Shown here: one piece after another, positions 1-13,167 of the stretch
How the letters are laid out: each line of letters begins with the position of its first letter
Position numbering within the stretch: the first letter of the stretch is position 1
Assembly: GCA_012295275.1 (NCBI GenBank)
Contig: CM022671.1
Location: 2,815,386-2,879,385 of the forward strand
Source: Chrysomallon squamiferum
Taxonomy: Eukaryota > Mollusca > Gastropoda > Neomphalida > Peltospiridae
Length of the DNA stretch: 64,000 nt
Direction: 5' to 3'
Notes under the pieces: generated by a model
Told to the model about the DNA's origin: nothing
The model's input: the letters and a program-made list of their open reading frames with translations, nothing else
Database searches by the model: none
Position numbers and translations under genes: made by a program

Positions 1-2750
1 GGAACAACACATTTTTTATACGTGTCGATCATCATCGCAAATCAGTTTGGAAGTTTATAAAGAGTCTGAAACTGGAGAAAATAAGGTTGCAAGTCCAGCT
101 GACAGTCAGATCGAGGAGTACAGTGGAAAATCAGCTCTAATAACTGAATGCACACCTCTTGTAAAAATCCTTCAAAAGAATATTTGTATTGCTTTTGTTT
201 TGCACTTTCCAGAATATTTGTCTTAGTGTTTTCTTAGCTACCCTGCGCAAAGGTCCGATAATAAATTACACACTGACTCAGAAGCTGATGCCAAATTCAT
301 ATTCAAGGCTTGTATAATTATTATTTATTAGATTATATCCGAACTGAGTGCATGGTCTCCTTCTCAAACTGACAACGGAAATTTGATAAAAAGTTAGTCC
401 CTACCTCCCTTGAACGTTGGTATTTTTATATATCCGTTTGTTTTATTCTTGAACACTGATATATGCGGAAATTTATTTTATGATTATTATTTACTGCTAA
501 GGAACTCTTATGAATACGGCAGCCATGTAATCGATAAATCGTAATTTACGTCAATATTTGTAATTTATAAAACCTCCTTATTTAATTATAAAGTATAATC
601 TGACAGGAGTGCAATGTTAAAGTTAATGCTGTTTTAGGTATTTCAACTACTGAAATGTTGATACTACCAATAAGGCCACATTTTTTAAATAAAGGGTGGA
701 AAATACAAAAAGAACTTCAGGATGGAAGAAAGTTTTTATTTTTATTTTATGTTATAATAAAGAAAATAATTAATAGAGTTGTCCTTCCTCAAATAAAACT
801 AAATGTTTCATATAATATTCAACAACCCAGAATCTAGAGTCTTTGAGTTTTGTATGTTTTAGCTTATAAATCTGTTAATTCAATAAATAAATATTTTAGT
901 TTTATACCTTTGCCCTGTCATTTATATAATATGGGTATTGTTAATTATGACCGCAGAAGAAAATATATAATAATAATTATAGAAAATGAACAAAATAATT
1001 TTAAATGTTACAAACCTGAAAATAGATAACTATTAAAGGCCTCTCTTTATTTTTAATTTTTATTTTTGATCTTTAATACCCATACATTTTATTATTATTT
1101 TATTTCTTTCATTCCTCACCATTTACTTATTATAGATATATTTTTAAAACATTTTAATTATTAATCATCATCATCGTCATCATTATTTTTATTATCCAAT
1201 GTAGTGCATAAATTATGGATGTAAATCTGTGGGATAATTCGACTTTTTTCATGATACACCTCCACACGTTTTAGAGTATTTTAAGCTCATGCCTCTTCAC
1301 GTTAATTTTCTTTCCGAATATTCAAGAGCTATTTACGTATCTTCAATGAAAGTTGTTCTTTATAAGAGCGTGTGTTTGAATGTTTTGTCATTTTTCTTTT
1401 GACACTAACAAATGATATAACTAAAGCTGATGTTATACACAGTAATATACGCAGTTTCCAGTTTTACAAGTACCCTCTTTACAACGAACATTCCTGTGCA
1501 TACGGAGTGGTCGTAATTCCCCGAGAAAAAAGATTTCTAACTAAACAAATGTATTTTTCCTTACATACTGAATAGAGGTAAAATACATTTCTGTGCAGTG
1601 GTCGTAATTCACCGAGAAGAAAAATTTCTAACATAAGAAATATGCCTTTGTTTACATACTGAACAGACTAAAATATGTTTCTGGAGAATGCGAACGTGAT
1701 CACGTATGGTAATGTGAAACCTGACGTATTACGTGTTAGATCATGCGAGTTTTCATGACTAATGAAATAGATAAAAAACGAAATTATTTCATGTTTTATG
1801 AGCTCAAGATTATTATACTGGTTCTCTTAGTCGTGATAAAACTGCCGTCTACAATTTGTATGGGGAATTTGTATAATGTTTTTTCTGTTTGTTTTTTTAT
1901 AAATTCAGTTGGACTATAATGATTACTATTGAAAGAAAATTGTTTAGTTTTTTTATGTATTTATTTACTAGTGGTAATAGTTGTTGCTGTTGATGGTGTT
2001 GGAAGATAGTATTACATAAATGTAGTTTTTCCTCATCAGAAATAAAGAAAAATATCTGGATACGACTGGAATGTAATAGATAAATCGTAATTTACGTCAG
2101 TATTTCTCATTTATAAAACCTCCTTATAGAATTACAAAGTATAATCTGACAAGCGTAACATAAACGTTAATGATGTTTTAAGTAAGCAAGGTTTTTTTTG
2201 CTTTATTTTTTATTATACTGTGTTGTAATAAATTAATTAATTAATAGATCTGTCTTGCCTCAGAGAAAACTAAATGATGTATACAATATTCAGCAACCCA
2301 GAATCTATATAGACGTAGAGTCCTGTGTGTTTTAGGTTCTTAATCTGGTTTTGTTTTTTTGGTTATTTATTTATTTATTTATTTTTATTTTTTTATTTAT
2401 TTTTATTATTTTATTTTATTTTTGTCGTATCAATTATATTATATGGATGCAGTTTATTATTACAGCTGAAAAAAATATACTAGAATAATGACAGAAAAAG
2501 AACAAGATAATATTAACTCTTACAAACCTACCCAAAAAGCCCTCTTTTTATTTATTGTTTTTAATTCCCACCTTTTCGTGGAGAGATATTTTTTGTGTAA
2601 AGTGTGTGTTCTTGAAAATATTTATAAGCCAATATGATACAGACTAAACTATTTTCTTACTTACAAAGTCATGTATTTTTCATGTGCTTAGCAGAAAATA
2701 GTTCAAAAACAACTTCATAAATTTTGTTGCTGTTGTTATTTTAAATCACA
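1..2750. repeat. Proximal part of repeat array I
   Basis: This stretch has no supportable gene. Bases 30-560 resemble 41280-42060. Bases about 600-1900 resemble about 10660-11900 and 34870-36360, including a shared block around the words aaaggccacatttgag and tggaaggaagtttttatt. The short open frames here do not keep their reading frame between copies, which argues against coding. It is best read as an older copy of a module found later in both arms of the array. Confidence 0.7.
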
Positions 2751-2799
2751 TAATGCAAATTTGTCCAGTCCAAGAATTTATAAACTACAAGACGAGAGA

Positions 2800-2922
<123 letters not shown>

Positions 2923-3183
2923 TTACTGCCGTTTCGCATGAATTTCAAATTTGTCACTGCTACAAGAAGAAAATACGTATAGACTTAGATAAATATAAAA
3001 AACTAAATGATGTAGGTAATTTACGGAAACATAACGGTAATAAACACCAGACAAAGGATAAGCATCGTAAAGATTTGTATAAGCTGATTCTGATTATAAA
3101 CGTTCATCTCTATGATGACTGTGACACAGTGTCACAAAACGAACGAGTGCCTTAGTACACATGCAATAACGTGGCGACATTAA

Positions 3184-3234
<51 letters not shown>

Positions 3235-3550
3235 AATAAATAAATAAATAAAGAAATAAAGAATAAAAAATAAAAACCACCCACTAATCAAAAAAAAAAA
3301 AAAAAAAAAAACACATATGGAATTTTTTAGCATGTGATTATGAACGTGCATAAAATTTACATATATATATGATCACATGCTATAAATTTCCACTGCTATT
3401 TGAATACAGCGAACAAATAATTTCAGGTTCAAAACAGTAGATACTTTTTCTCGTTATCTGTTACGACAAAACACCTGACCTAAATGTGTGAATTCGCTAT
3501 TCGCTTTTGTTGTGTCGAACCGGGCTTAGCAACGATCAAGTAAGCAACGA

Positions 3551-3646
3551 AACATTAGGTGAGTAGATCTATGTGAGGTTGAAGGTTATTTTTTATTGTT
3601 GTTGTTGTTGTTGCTCCTGTTTTTATATTGTTAATGTTATTTTTAG
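3551..3646 (+). other. Conserved intron-like module (example copy)
   Basis: The segment runs from a 5' splice-like site (attag followed by gtgagtag, GT at 3559) to a 3' splice-like site (ttattttt then ag at 3645-3646). The following block encodes DNENLT-like residues in one frame. Equivalent donor positions are 4551, 9711, 18966, 21279, 27544, 28508, 32727 and 38677. Where sequence differs at intron position 3 it is G or A, both of which work in a donor. No transcript is known; the role is inferred from conservation between copies only. Confidence 0.45.
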
Positions 3647-3700
3647 ACGTTGCTGTTGGCGGTGATAATGAAAATTTAACTTATGTTATAATTTTCATTA

Positions 3701-3745
<45 letters not shown>

Positions 3746-3876
3746 GTTTAAAACAGACCCTTAGTTTAACAAGTGAGAAATATAGTCATCTAACATCATT
3801 AACTGTATTGGCTATTTATAATTTTATGTGATATATGGCTGTAATTTACTGAACATATAAATGCAGTTAAGTAATG

Positions 3877-3882
<6 letters not shown>

Positions 3883-3959
<77 letters not shown>
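3883..3959 (+). repeat. (GA)n microsatellite
   Basis: A pure GA run of about 77 bp in a second copy of the GA-bearing module. It is followed by ttgctgttgttactggtac instead of the cgtttcgcatg flank of the first tract. The same arrangement recurs at 27846-27931. Confidence 0.95.
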
Positions 3960-3964
<5 letters not shown>

Positions 3965-4184
3965 GTTGTTACTGGTACATGACTTGGATAAGTAGAAAAT
4001 TATATGATTTACGAAAACATAATGGTAATAAACACCAGAGGACAAGTGTTGTGAAGATTTGTATAAATTCGTTCTGGTTATAAACGTTCATCTCTATGAT
4101 GTATGACTGTGACACAGTGTCACAAAACGAACGAGTGCCTTAAAATACACATGCAATAAAGTGATAAACCTTACAAAAAAATTA

Positions 4185-4239
<55 letters not shown>

Positions 4240-4683
4240 TTAATAAATCAATAAATCAATAAAAAAAAAATAATAATAAAAAAAAAACACCCAGAAAAAT
4301 TTACTTTTTAGCATGTGATTATGAACAGGCATAAAATTTACATACATATATGATCACATGCTGTAAATTTCCACTGCTATTTGAATACAGCGAACAAATA
4401 ATATCCGGTTGAAAACAGTATATAAATTTGTAGTTATCTGTGGTTCGCTCAGTTATGACAAAACACCTGACCTAAATGTGTGAATTCGCTATTCGGTTTT
4501 GTGATGTCAAAGCGGGCTTAGAAACGATCAAGTAAGCAACGAAACTTAAGGTGAGTAGATCTGTGTGAGTTTGAAAGTTATTTTTTATTGTTGTTGTTAT
4601 TGCTGCTACAGTTTTTATATTGTTAATGTTATTTTAGACGTTGCTGTTGGTGGTGATAATGAAAATTTAACTGATGTTATAAT

Positions 4684-4723
4684 TTTCATTATTATTATTA
4701 TCATTATTATTATTATTATTATT

Positions 4724-4762
<39 letters not shown>

Positions 4763-4780
4763 GCTGTTGTTGTTATTATT
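4684..4780 (+). repeat. (TTA)n/(TTG)n compound microsatellite
   Basis: An ATT tract passes into GTT repeats and back to ATT. The matching tract in copy II is at about 28644-28735. It accounts for the poly-Ile/poly-Val frames seen here. Confidence 0.95.
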
Positions 4781-5439
4781 AACTGCTCGGTGTTTAAAAC
4801 GGACCCTTAGTTTAATAAGTGAAATATTTAGTCATCTAATGTCATTAATTGTATTGGCTATTTTTAATTTTATGTGACATATGGCTGTCTAATTTTTTGA
4901 ACATATAAATGCAGTTAAGTAATGAAAATATTGTATTACTTTTAAGATAGAACCTTAAGTAATCTAGAAATCTGAAAATGTTATGAAGCATGCAATTGAT
5001 TACATCGCGGGTTTGAATGTTTGAATACTAAATTCTGTTATACATAACATAGCAAACAATGCCATATATTATATTAAAAAATAATAGTACTACTACTACT
5101 ACTACTACTACTAATAATAATAATAATAATAATAATTTAAAAAATAAACCATTTTTCGTTTCTAATTTCTGCAAGGAAAAATATTTTATCCATTAAGACA
5201 GTGATCGACTTCACTGACTTAAATTTGTTTTATGTTACTTTTTATCACGATAGCAATGATTTTATTCTTATAAGTTGGACTATCACGGCGTACAGAAGTA
5301 TTATAAAATACATGCAAATTTAAGCTTACGTTAATACTCTCCAACATAATAGTAATACGTCTATTGGAATTACTGAATACTTAATGCTATAAACACTTCG
5401 TCACGTTCCTTTGATAGAGGATAGTATACTTAAATAGAG

Positions 5440-5570
5440 CATTCATGGACGTAACTAGACTGTTTTTGAAACGAGGCAACAATATTTAATCGCCGAGCGG
5501 AGCAGGGCAGAAAAATTTGGGCGAAGGGTCTGAAGGCCGTAGTCACAAATGAATTCATTCAGTGGATATC
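5440..5570. other. GC-richer island in the AT-rich array
   Basis: The block around cgccgagcggagcagggc and ggtctgaaggccgtagtcac differs clearly in composition from its surroundings. It is kept nearly unchanged at about 29394-29525. A short frame runs through it with no recognisable motif. I do not know what it is; a remnant of a mobile element is possible. Confidence 0.4.
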
Positions 5571-6598
5571 ATTTCTATCGGAACAGATATTTATATACTT
5601 TTTTTTATTATTATTAAATAAAATCTTTAGAAAATGATTTTCTAATAAATAATTTTTCATTTTTTCAGTTCGATACAAAATATATTCAAATTTACGTAAC
5701 CATTTTACACTTGAAAATTATATGAACATTTATGAGGTCAAACTGTAATCTTTGATCGATTAAATTATACTGTCTTGGAGTATATAAACAGAGAAGATCA
5801 CCTACTGTTTTTCGATAAGATCTGTTAGATGAACGTTGTTTATCGTCTCTCTTATGATTAATGAATATAAATTAGTTAACTATTTAATAATCTTCAAATA
5901 AAACTTTACTAAAATATCGTAATCAAATAGCCAATTTATTTATTTATTTTCTGTTAAATAAATAATTATTTATTTACCGTTTATTTTTGTATTAATTCTT
6001 TTTCACTACCCTGCTACCTTTTATAATACATTTTACACTGACTAAGAAATGTTTGTCTTTTGGTTCTGAAGTTAATGCCAAATTGATATTTAAAGCTTGT
6101 ATAATTATTATTTATTAGATTATATCGGATCTGAGAACATGATCTCCTTTTCAAACTGACAACAGAAGTGTGAGAAAAAGTGCGTGCGTTGCTTGAACGT
6201 TGGTATTTCTACATATCCATTTGTGTTCTACTCTCGAACACTGATACATAGAGAAATTTATTGTATGGTTATTATTTGCTGCTAAGGAACTCTTTTGGGT
6301 GCGACTGGAAAGTAATAGATAAATCGTAATTTACGTCAGTATTTGTCATTTATAAAACCTCCTTATAGAATTACAAAGTATAATCTGACAAGCGTAATAT
6401 AAACGTTAATGATGTTTTAAGTAAGCAAGGTTTTTTTATTTTATTTTATATTATATTGTGTTGTAATAAATTAATTAATTAATAGATCTGTCTGGCCTCA
6501 AAGAAAACTAAATGATGTATACAATATTCAGAAACCCAGAATCTATACAGCCGTAGAGTCCTGTGTGTTTTAGGTTATAAATCTGTTGTTTTTTTGTT

Positions 6599-6629
<31 letters not shown>

Positions 6630-7224
6630 TTTTATTTATTTTTATTATTTTATTATATTTTTGTCCTGTCAGTTATGTAATATGGGTGCAGTTTATTATG
6701 ACCGCTGAAAAAAAATATACAAGAATAATTATAGAAAAAGAACAAGATACTATTAACTCTTACAAACCTACCCAAAAAGCCCTCTTTTTATTTATTGTCT
6801 TTAATTCCCGTCATTTTTCTATTTTCTTTTATTTCATTTATTCCTTATTATTTACTTATTTATATATATATTTTTGTGACCTTTCTAAATGTTAAAACAA
6901 TGAATTTATTCATAATAATTCTCAACATCATCATCATCATTATTTTTATTATCTAGTACATAAATTATTGATGCTAATCACTAGAAAAAAGCAGATTTGT
7001 ATTATTTATTTAATTATTTTTTATATATCAATTTAAACTTAAGCATCTTTACGTCATTTTTCTATCTGAATCATCAAGAGCTGTTTACGCAGCTTCGATG
7101 AAATAGGTTAAATGATGTTCTTCTGCCATTTTGTGGTTTAGTCATTTTGTAACAAATGAATTAACTAAAGCTGCTATTAGGCACAATACTATAAACAGTT
7201 TCCAGTTTTACAAGTGTCCTCTAT

Positions 7225-7656
7225 ATAGAGAGAACATGATTTACAATCTGTCATTCTTATGTAAACGTATAAATCATTAATTTGATTTATTTCATTTTAT
7301 TTCATTTATTTTTTAGTTATATTATAACTGTTGATGTCGGGATATCAGATTTTTGCTGTTGATGGTTATCATGACTCAGGTCAATGCCTGTCAAACGTAA
7401 ATGATTTTGCTGATGTAGAAGTAATAGTTGTAGATGACAGTAATAAAATTTGCCAACAACAGACATGATGTGACAAATTTTCAAATTTATTGCACTGCCT
7501 TCAAAACTAGTAAAGATCAAATCCATCACTATATTAACATACATAGATGCAATAATTCCCTCCAATAATTCCTGTACTATTTCATTTCAAGATAAGCTCA
7601 CACTTTTCTCTCATTCCAATAATTTAGTATTTCCTAGAGAGCGGTGGAATAACCCC

Positions 7657-7732
<76 letters not shown>

Positions 7733-7734
7733 CA

Positions 7735-7776
<42 letters not shown>

Positions 7777-8147
7777 CATTAACAGTAAATAATATTAAGC
7801 CCTCCATGAACATGAAAAGACGAAACAAAACAACAATAAATAAATAAATAAATAATCAAACAACAACAAGAAGGGAGCGTGCCTATCACAACACCTGTCT
7901 ATGCTTAGCACGTTAAATTTTCAGTTCAGTTCAGTTCCTCAAACAGGAATTGGATGGGAAAACTCGTCTCCAAAGTAACATCAGATTAAATTTTAACCAA
8001 GAGAGTTAGGGATGTATTTATATTTTTATTTCTATCTAACGGAACTTTTAAAAAATAACCACCTCGATTTTAAGTTATTTCGTGAATGATTATGGCTTTT
8101 AGTATTTATTAACTAACTTTCGGTGATATTTATCAAACTATTAAAGT
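7225..8147. repeat. Segment present only in copy I, with (CT)n and (CA)n
   Basis: Copy II goes straight from gtgtcctct to acatattggcattttttg (about 31165-31190), whereas copy I has about 0.9 kb between those words. The extra segment holds a (CT)n tract (about 7660-7728) and a (CA)n tract (about 7738-7772). Its core (ccaacaacagacatgatgtg onward) resembles 13480-13740 and 25590-25810, so it is a module that moved or was lost, not unique DNA. Confidence 0.75.
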
Positions 8148-9299
8148 TCCACATATTGGCATTTTTTGTGACATATTTCTCCATTGGTTCGCTTTTGAAT
8201 TTTTTCTTTTCATTTCTGGAGGTATTTTTAATATACCTTCTCAAAATCATCCAAACAAAATAAAATGTATAACAGGTATGTAGCTTTGTGCAAAAATTCC
8301 CCTATACCTCGACTGCAACGAGTTGTCTAACTTCAGTGAAAATCATCTGGCAGTTTAGTCTGTAAACAAAGAATTATCGCTAGGTGATGTGATCAAATAC
8401 CGCTTTTTGATTAGACGTTTATTTTTATTCTTCTTTTCTGGAATAAATGTTTATAATTATTTAAATCAGTTAGTTACAACTTTAGGTAACATAGATATCC
8501 TGAAAATTAAAATAGTATTTCTGTTTCTTCACTTCAACCTGACATTCGTACAACATAATTATAATATTATCAACGCTGGATTATAAAACAACAACTATAT
8601 CTACTAATATTACAATTAGAGGTACTATTACGACATATTTCGCTAGCGATTAACGTAACTTGAACAGTTAGCTACGAGAACTAAAACTACTACTACTACT
8701 ACCGCTCCTGCTGCTTCTGATAGTGATGTTATCTCTACTTCTTTTACATTTATTATTACCATCAGATTGATGATCTAGACATCTGAAAATGTTACAACAA
8801 ATATCATCATGGCGGTATCTTACATTTAAGTATTGCTTTACGATATAATAAGTTTTCATTTTACTTCTTGTAGGCCATTATTTATAATCTCTAGAAACTC
8901 AGTTTTTGTCAGTATTAAAATAAAATCTGTTTGGAACATATCTTAGATAACTATATAATAGTTAAAAATTCTTACTGAGCAATATTTATTTGTGAACTCC
9001 TTCAATAATTAATTTCATTGCTGATATAAATATGTATGTGCCCTTTACGACAATAACATCCTTGTAGAGAATCCTTTAAGTATGTAAGCAATATTTCCCA
9101 AAATTCATTCATCTATCCTCCAGTTTATCTTCAGCATAATAAACGATAATAACAGCAGACAAAGGACAAGCGTTGTGAAGATTTGAAAACATTATCTTGG
9201 TTACAAACGTTCCACTCTATGATATATGATTGTCACACAATGTTAAAAAACGAACGAGTGTCTTAGTACACATGAAATAAACTGATCATCCTTAAAAAA

Positions 9300-9328
9300 A
9301 AATTTATAATAATAAATAAATAAATTTA

Positions 9329-9364
<36 letters not shown>

Positions 9365-9369
9365 AATAA

Positions 9370-9423
<54 letters not shown>

Positions 9424-9450
9424 AATAAATAAATAAATAAATAGAAACCA
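9300..9450 (+). repeat. (TAA)n/(TAAA)n tract
   Basis: Interleaved taa and aaat repeats, matched at about 32310-32458 in copy II. They account for the poly-Leu/Tyr/Ile frames on the - strand. Confidence 0.95.
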
Positions 9451-9842
9451 TCTAGAAATAAAAATAATGGAATTTTTTTGCATGTTATTATGATCACATG
9501 CTGTAAATTTCCAGTGCTATTTGAATATACTGATACAATGATTTTCGAGGAAAAGAAATACTTTCCGGTTAAGAACAGAATATAAATTTGTCGTTGTCTG
9601 TGGTTTGCTAAGTTAGAATAAAACTCCTGACCTAAATGTGTGAATCCGCTATTCGGTTTTGCGATGTCAAACTGGGCTTAGAAACGATCGAGTAACCAAT
9701 GAAACATTAGGTAAGTAGATTGCTTTGTTGCTTTGTTGTTGTTGCTCCTGTTTTTAATTTGTTAATGTTATTTTAGACTTTTCTGTTGGTGGTGATAACG
9801 AAAATATTACTGATATTATTATCATTTTGATTGTTATTATTA

Positions 9843-9898
<56 letters not shown>

Positions 9899-10002
9899 TG
9901 CTTAGTGTTTAAAACGGGTATTAAGTAGGTATCCTTACTGGGCGGTCAAATACCAGCACCTTTTATAAGAACGCCATGGAGTTACTAAAACAATAAAAAC
10001 CG

Positions 10003-10125
10003 TGTACGTGGTTGAAGTAACAATTTGTTACGCGATTTCAATTCGGTGGCATAAAAATAAAAAACGCGGGTGTGATCGAAGTAACAAATTGTTACAGAAT
10101 CTCAATTCCGTGTCAGTATCAAAAC
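10003..10125. promoter_or_regulatory. Paired near-palindromes GTAACAA/TTGTTAC
   Basis: Two 15-base near-palindromes, gtaacaatttgttac and gtaacaaattgttac, stand about 75 bases apart, each followed by a caattc-type block. The pair recurs at about 33045-33125 and about 34246-34305. Symmetric sites of this type suit a dimeric DNA-binding protein or a small hairpin; no particular factor can be named. Confidence 0.35.
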
Positions 10126-10249
10126 AATTCAAGTATCTAATGTCAAGTGGCATATTTCTAATCATCGTTTTGACCAGTATTTCATAGTTGTATTTTTCGT
10201 ATAGCAATAAGCATCAGTAGCAAGCGTGAATCGAAAGCGCGCTAGAAAT

Positions 10250-10440
10250 TTTACACAGCCAATCATATGTACAGAAAATATGAACAGAAGTTTTAGCGTG
10301 TGTTGTGTCAGTTTATCGCCTCTGTCAGATCACTTTACGGTCATCGCTTTCGTGTAACGTGTGTCCGATTGGCTAATACTCCGTCACGTAGGCCTATATT
10401 TTATCCTTATAGGGGAATGATTTGCAAGTGATTTATATAT
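10250..10440. promoter_or_regulatory. Promoter-like CCAAT block, three copies
   Basis: A GC-richer stretch with acagccaatcatatg, then tccgattggctaat (CCAAT on the other strand), then ctccgtcacgtaggcc. Copies lie at about 33290-33470 and 34460-34640. Opposed CCAAT boxes and a CGTCACG element are common in animal promoters. There is no downstream gene to support this, so it is a suggestion only; a transposon promoter would also fit. Confidence 0.3.
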
Positions 10441-12522
10441 CCACTCAGCCTATGGCTATATTATCACGGTGTAACCCGGTTAAGAAAGGTGATTATAATA
10501 CACAAGGAAAAAAATGTGAAGTAAATGTTTCTAATGGGAGCTCACTAATTGTCTGACAATTGAAGTGTCCCAAGAACAACAGGTGTACAACACAATCCCT
10601 TTAAAGATCACTGCAAAATCTGGCACACGGTAGAATTATCCCCATAATATCCCCCCCATGTTAATGATGTATTTCAGATACTGAAAAGTTGATATTACAA
10701 AAAAGGCCACATTTGAGAAAAGGGGGGAATACAAAAAGGAATTCAGCATGGAAGGAAGTTTTTATTTTTATTTTATGTTATACTGTGTTGTAACAAAGAA
10801 AATAATTAAAAGAGTTTCTAATATAATGCTGAACATCCCAGAATCTATATAATCTTAGAGTATTGTGTGTCTTAGCTTTTAAATCTGTTAATTTAATAAA
10901 TAAACACTGTACTTCTTTTTATATTTGTCCTGTCAGTTATATAATGTGGGTGTTGTTTATTGTGACCGCGGGAAGAAAATATACAAGTATAATTACACAG
11001 ACTGAACAAAATAATTGTAACTGTTACAAACCTGATAATGGATTGCTATTAAAGGTCTCTTTTTATTTTTATTTTTATCTTTAATTCCCACTATTTTATT
11101 TTCTTTCATTCATTCCTGATCATTTACTTATTATAGATATATTTTTGTGACCTTTCTAAATGTTAGAACGCTTTATTTATTCATCATCATCATCGTCATC
11201 GTTATTTTTATTATCCAAAGTAGTGCATAAATTATTGATGTAAATCTGTGGAATAAGGCAGATATATTCGACTTTTTTCATGATACACCTCTACAAGTTT
11301 TCGATCCATTTAAGCCAAAGCATCTTCACGTTAATTTTCGATTTGAATTTTCAAGAGCTATTTACGTAGCTTCGATGAAAATGGTTCTTCTGCCATTTTT
11401 TATTTGAGCGTGTGTTTGAATGTTTTGTTATTTTTCTTTCCCATAGTAACAAATCATATAACTAAAGCTGGTGTTAGACACTGTAATATAGACAGTTTCC
11501 AGTTTTACAAGTGCCCTCTATATATTCAGAATAAGATTCACAGTCTGTCATTATTGTGCAAACATATAAATCATTATTTTATTTCATTTCATTTGATAAA
11601 TATATTATATAAATGTTGATATCAGGATAACTGTAAGATTTTTGAACGCCAACATATTTTGTATTTTACGAGTTCAAACCAGATTATTAAACTGGTTCTC
11701 TTAGTCTTCTTAAAACTGTCGTGTACTTTATTTTATTTTATTTATTTATTATTTTTATTTTATTTTTATTTTTATTTTTTTATATCAAAACATTATAATG
11801 ATTATTACTAAAAGAAAAAAAAATATTATTTTTGTTTATTTATTTATTTATTTATTAGTAGAATTAGCTGTCGCGGTCGTTGGTGTTGTTGTTGTTATAC
11901 TATTTTGATGTGATCTTTTATTCATCATGATGCATTAAATATAAACTTAATATATTAAGCACCAGACGTCTAGACAGAGTTTTCATTCAAGTTTTCAAAT
12001 AATTCATGTCAGTAATATTGCATAAATTATTTTAAGTTTAAATTTTCACTGAACTATTATCTTTAGAAACATGATTAACAAGAAAGAGTGAAGAATCTAT
12101 GAAGTTTAACATTACATAAAAACGGTTCTTTGTCATCATAAATAAAGAAAAATGTCTTAAATTGCCATCTCGAAAGCATCTTTCAGTTATTTACTTTGTA
12201 CTAATTAGTTATTTTATATTTTATGTTAAAGTACGACGTTTATTTTCAGTAATCCAAACGATAATCTCTATAATTACATAAAGCAATGGCCTGATAAATA
12301 ACAATACACGAGCAAAAATAGAGATTTTTTATATAAAAAGTACGAATGACTAATTCTATTCATTGTATGTAATTTTAAATATCATTTCATTTTACATAAA
12401 TAATTAATCTTAAAAATTCAATATTCGGAATAAACGATTGTTATATATAATGAAAAATGCAGTTTTCAATTCCAACTGATGAAAAACAAGTTCCGAAAAC
12501 TACTTATATATATATATATATA

Positions 12523-13051
12523 CACTGGTACCTCGTCTTACGAATGCCTCGACTTACCAGTTTTGGGAGTTACGAGCCAAAATCCGAGTTACGAGCGAGC
12601 TTAAGATACGCCGCCGCTAGTTGGTGCATCTCAAGTTTGTTGTGTTGTGCTTGCGTTTTGTGTAGTATTTTGCCAAATTTCTTTTTATGTATGTACCATA
12701 CTGAAGCTGAAGGGTCGATAAAAGCTGTAACTCCAACTAAAGGCGTTAAAATAATTTGTCTGATCTCCAAGATAAATACACTTTACAAAACCAAATTGTT
12801 TCTTTACATTCTGTTTTATTTTGTTTTTATACAATATTTGTCTTTTATAAATACATTTTTCTTATTTAAAAACACGGTACAATTTTTTTTTTTTTTTTTT
12901 TTTTTTAAATGGTGTGGTTTTTGGGGGGATCTGGAACCTATTAATGGTATTTCAATTAATTTCGGTTGGGAAAATTGATTTGATATACGAACAAATTGAG
13001 TTACGAGCTCAGTCATAGAATGAATTAGACTCGTAAGTCAAGGTACCACTG
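12523..13051 (+). mobile_element. pogo/Tigger-like non-autonomous element
   Basis: Terminal inverted repeats are visible. The left end begins cactggtacctcgtcttacg; the right end, read on the other strand, begins cagtggtaccttgacttacg. TA lies on both sides (12521-12522 and 13052-13053), the target duplication of Tc1/mariner-pogo elements. The 529-bp body has an internal deletion: sequence matching 37083-37241 of the second copy, which holds the transposase N terminus, is absent. Several frames cross it but none codes a full transposase. It is dead, and by itself could move only with a transposase supplied from elsewhere. Confidence 0.85.
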
Positions 13052-13136
13052 TATATATACATAGCATAATGTAATATATTAAATAAAAACATTGAGGAAG
13101 ATTATATGATTTAATAGTAGCATTAACAAAGTTATA

Positions 13137-13167
<31 letters not shown>

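Noticed and set aside
9243-9497. Poly-Leu/Ile/Tyr frames resembling membrane proteins (also 3094, 4565, 28522, 32275, 39595, 46130)
   Set aside because: These arise from (TAA)n, (TTA)n and (TTTA)n tracts; the hydrophobic look is compositional.
10002-10187. 61-residue frame identical at 33031-33216
   Set aside because: Identity follows from the recent segmental duplication. The third copy (34.2 kb) breaks the frame, and no family is recognised.
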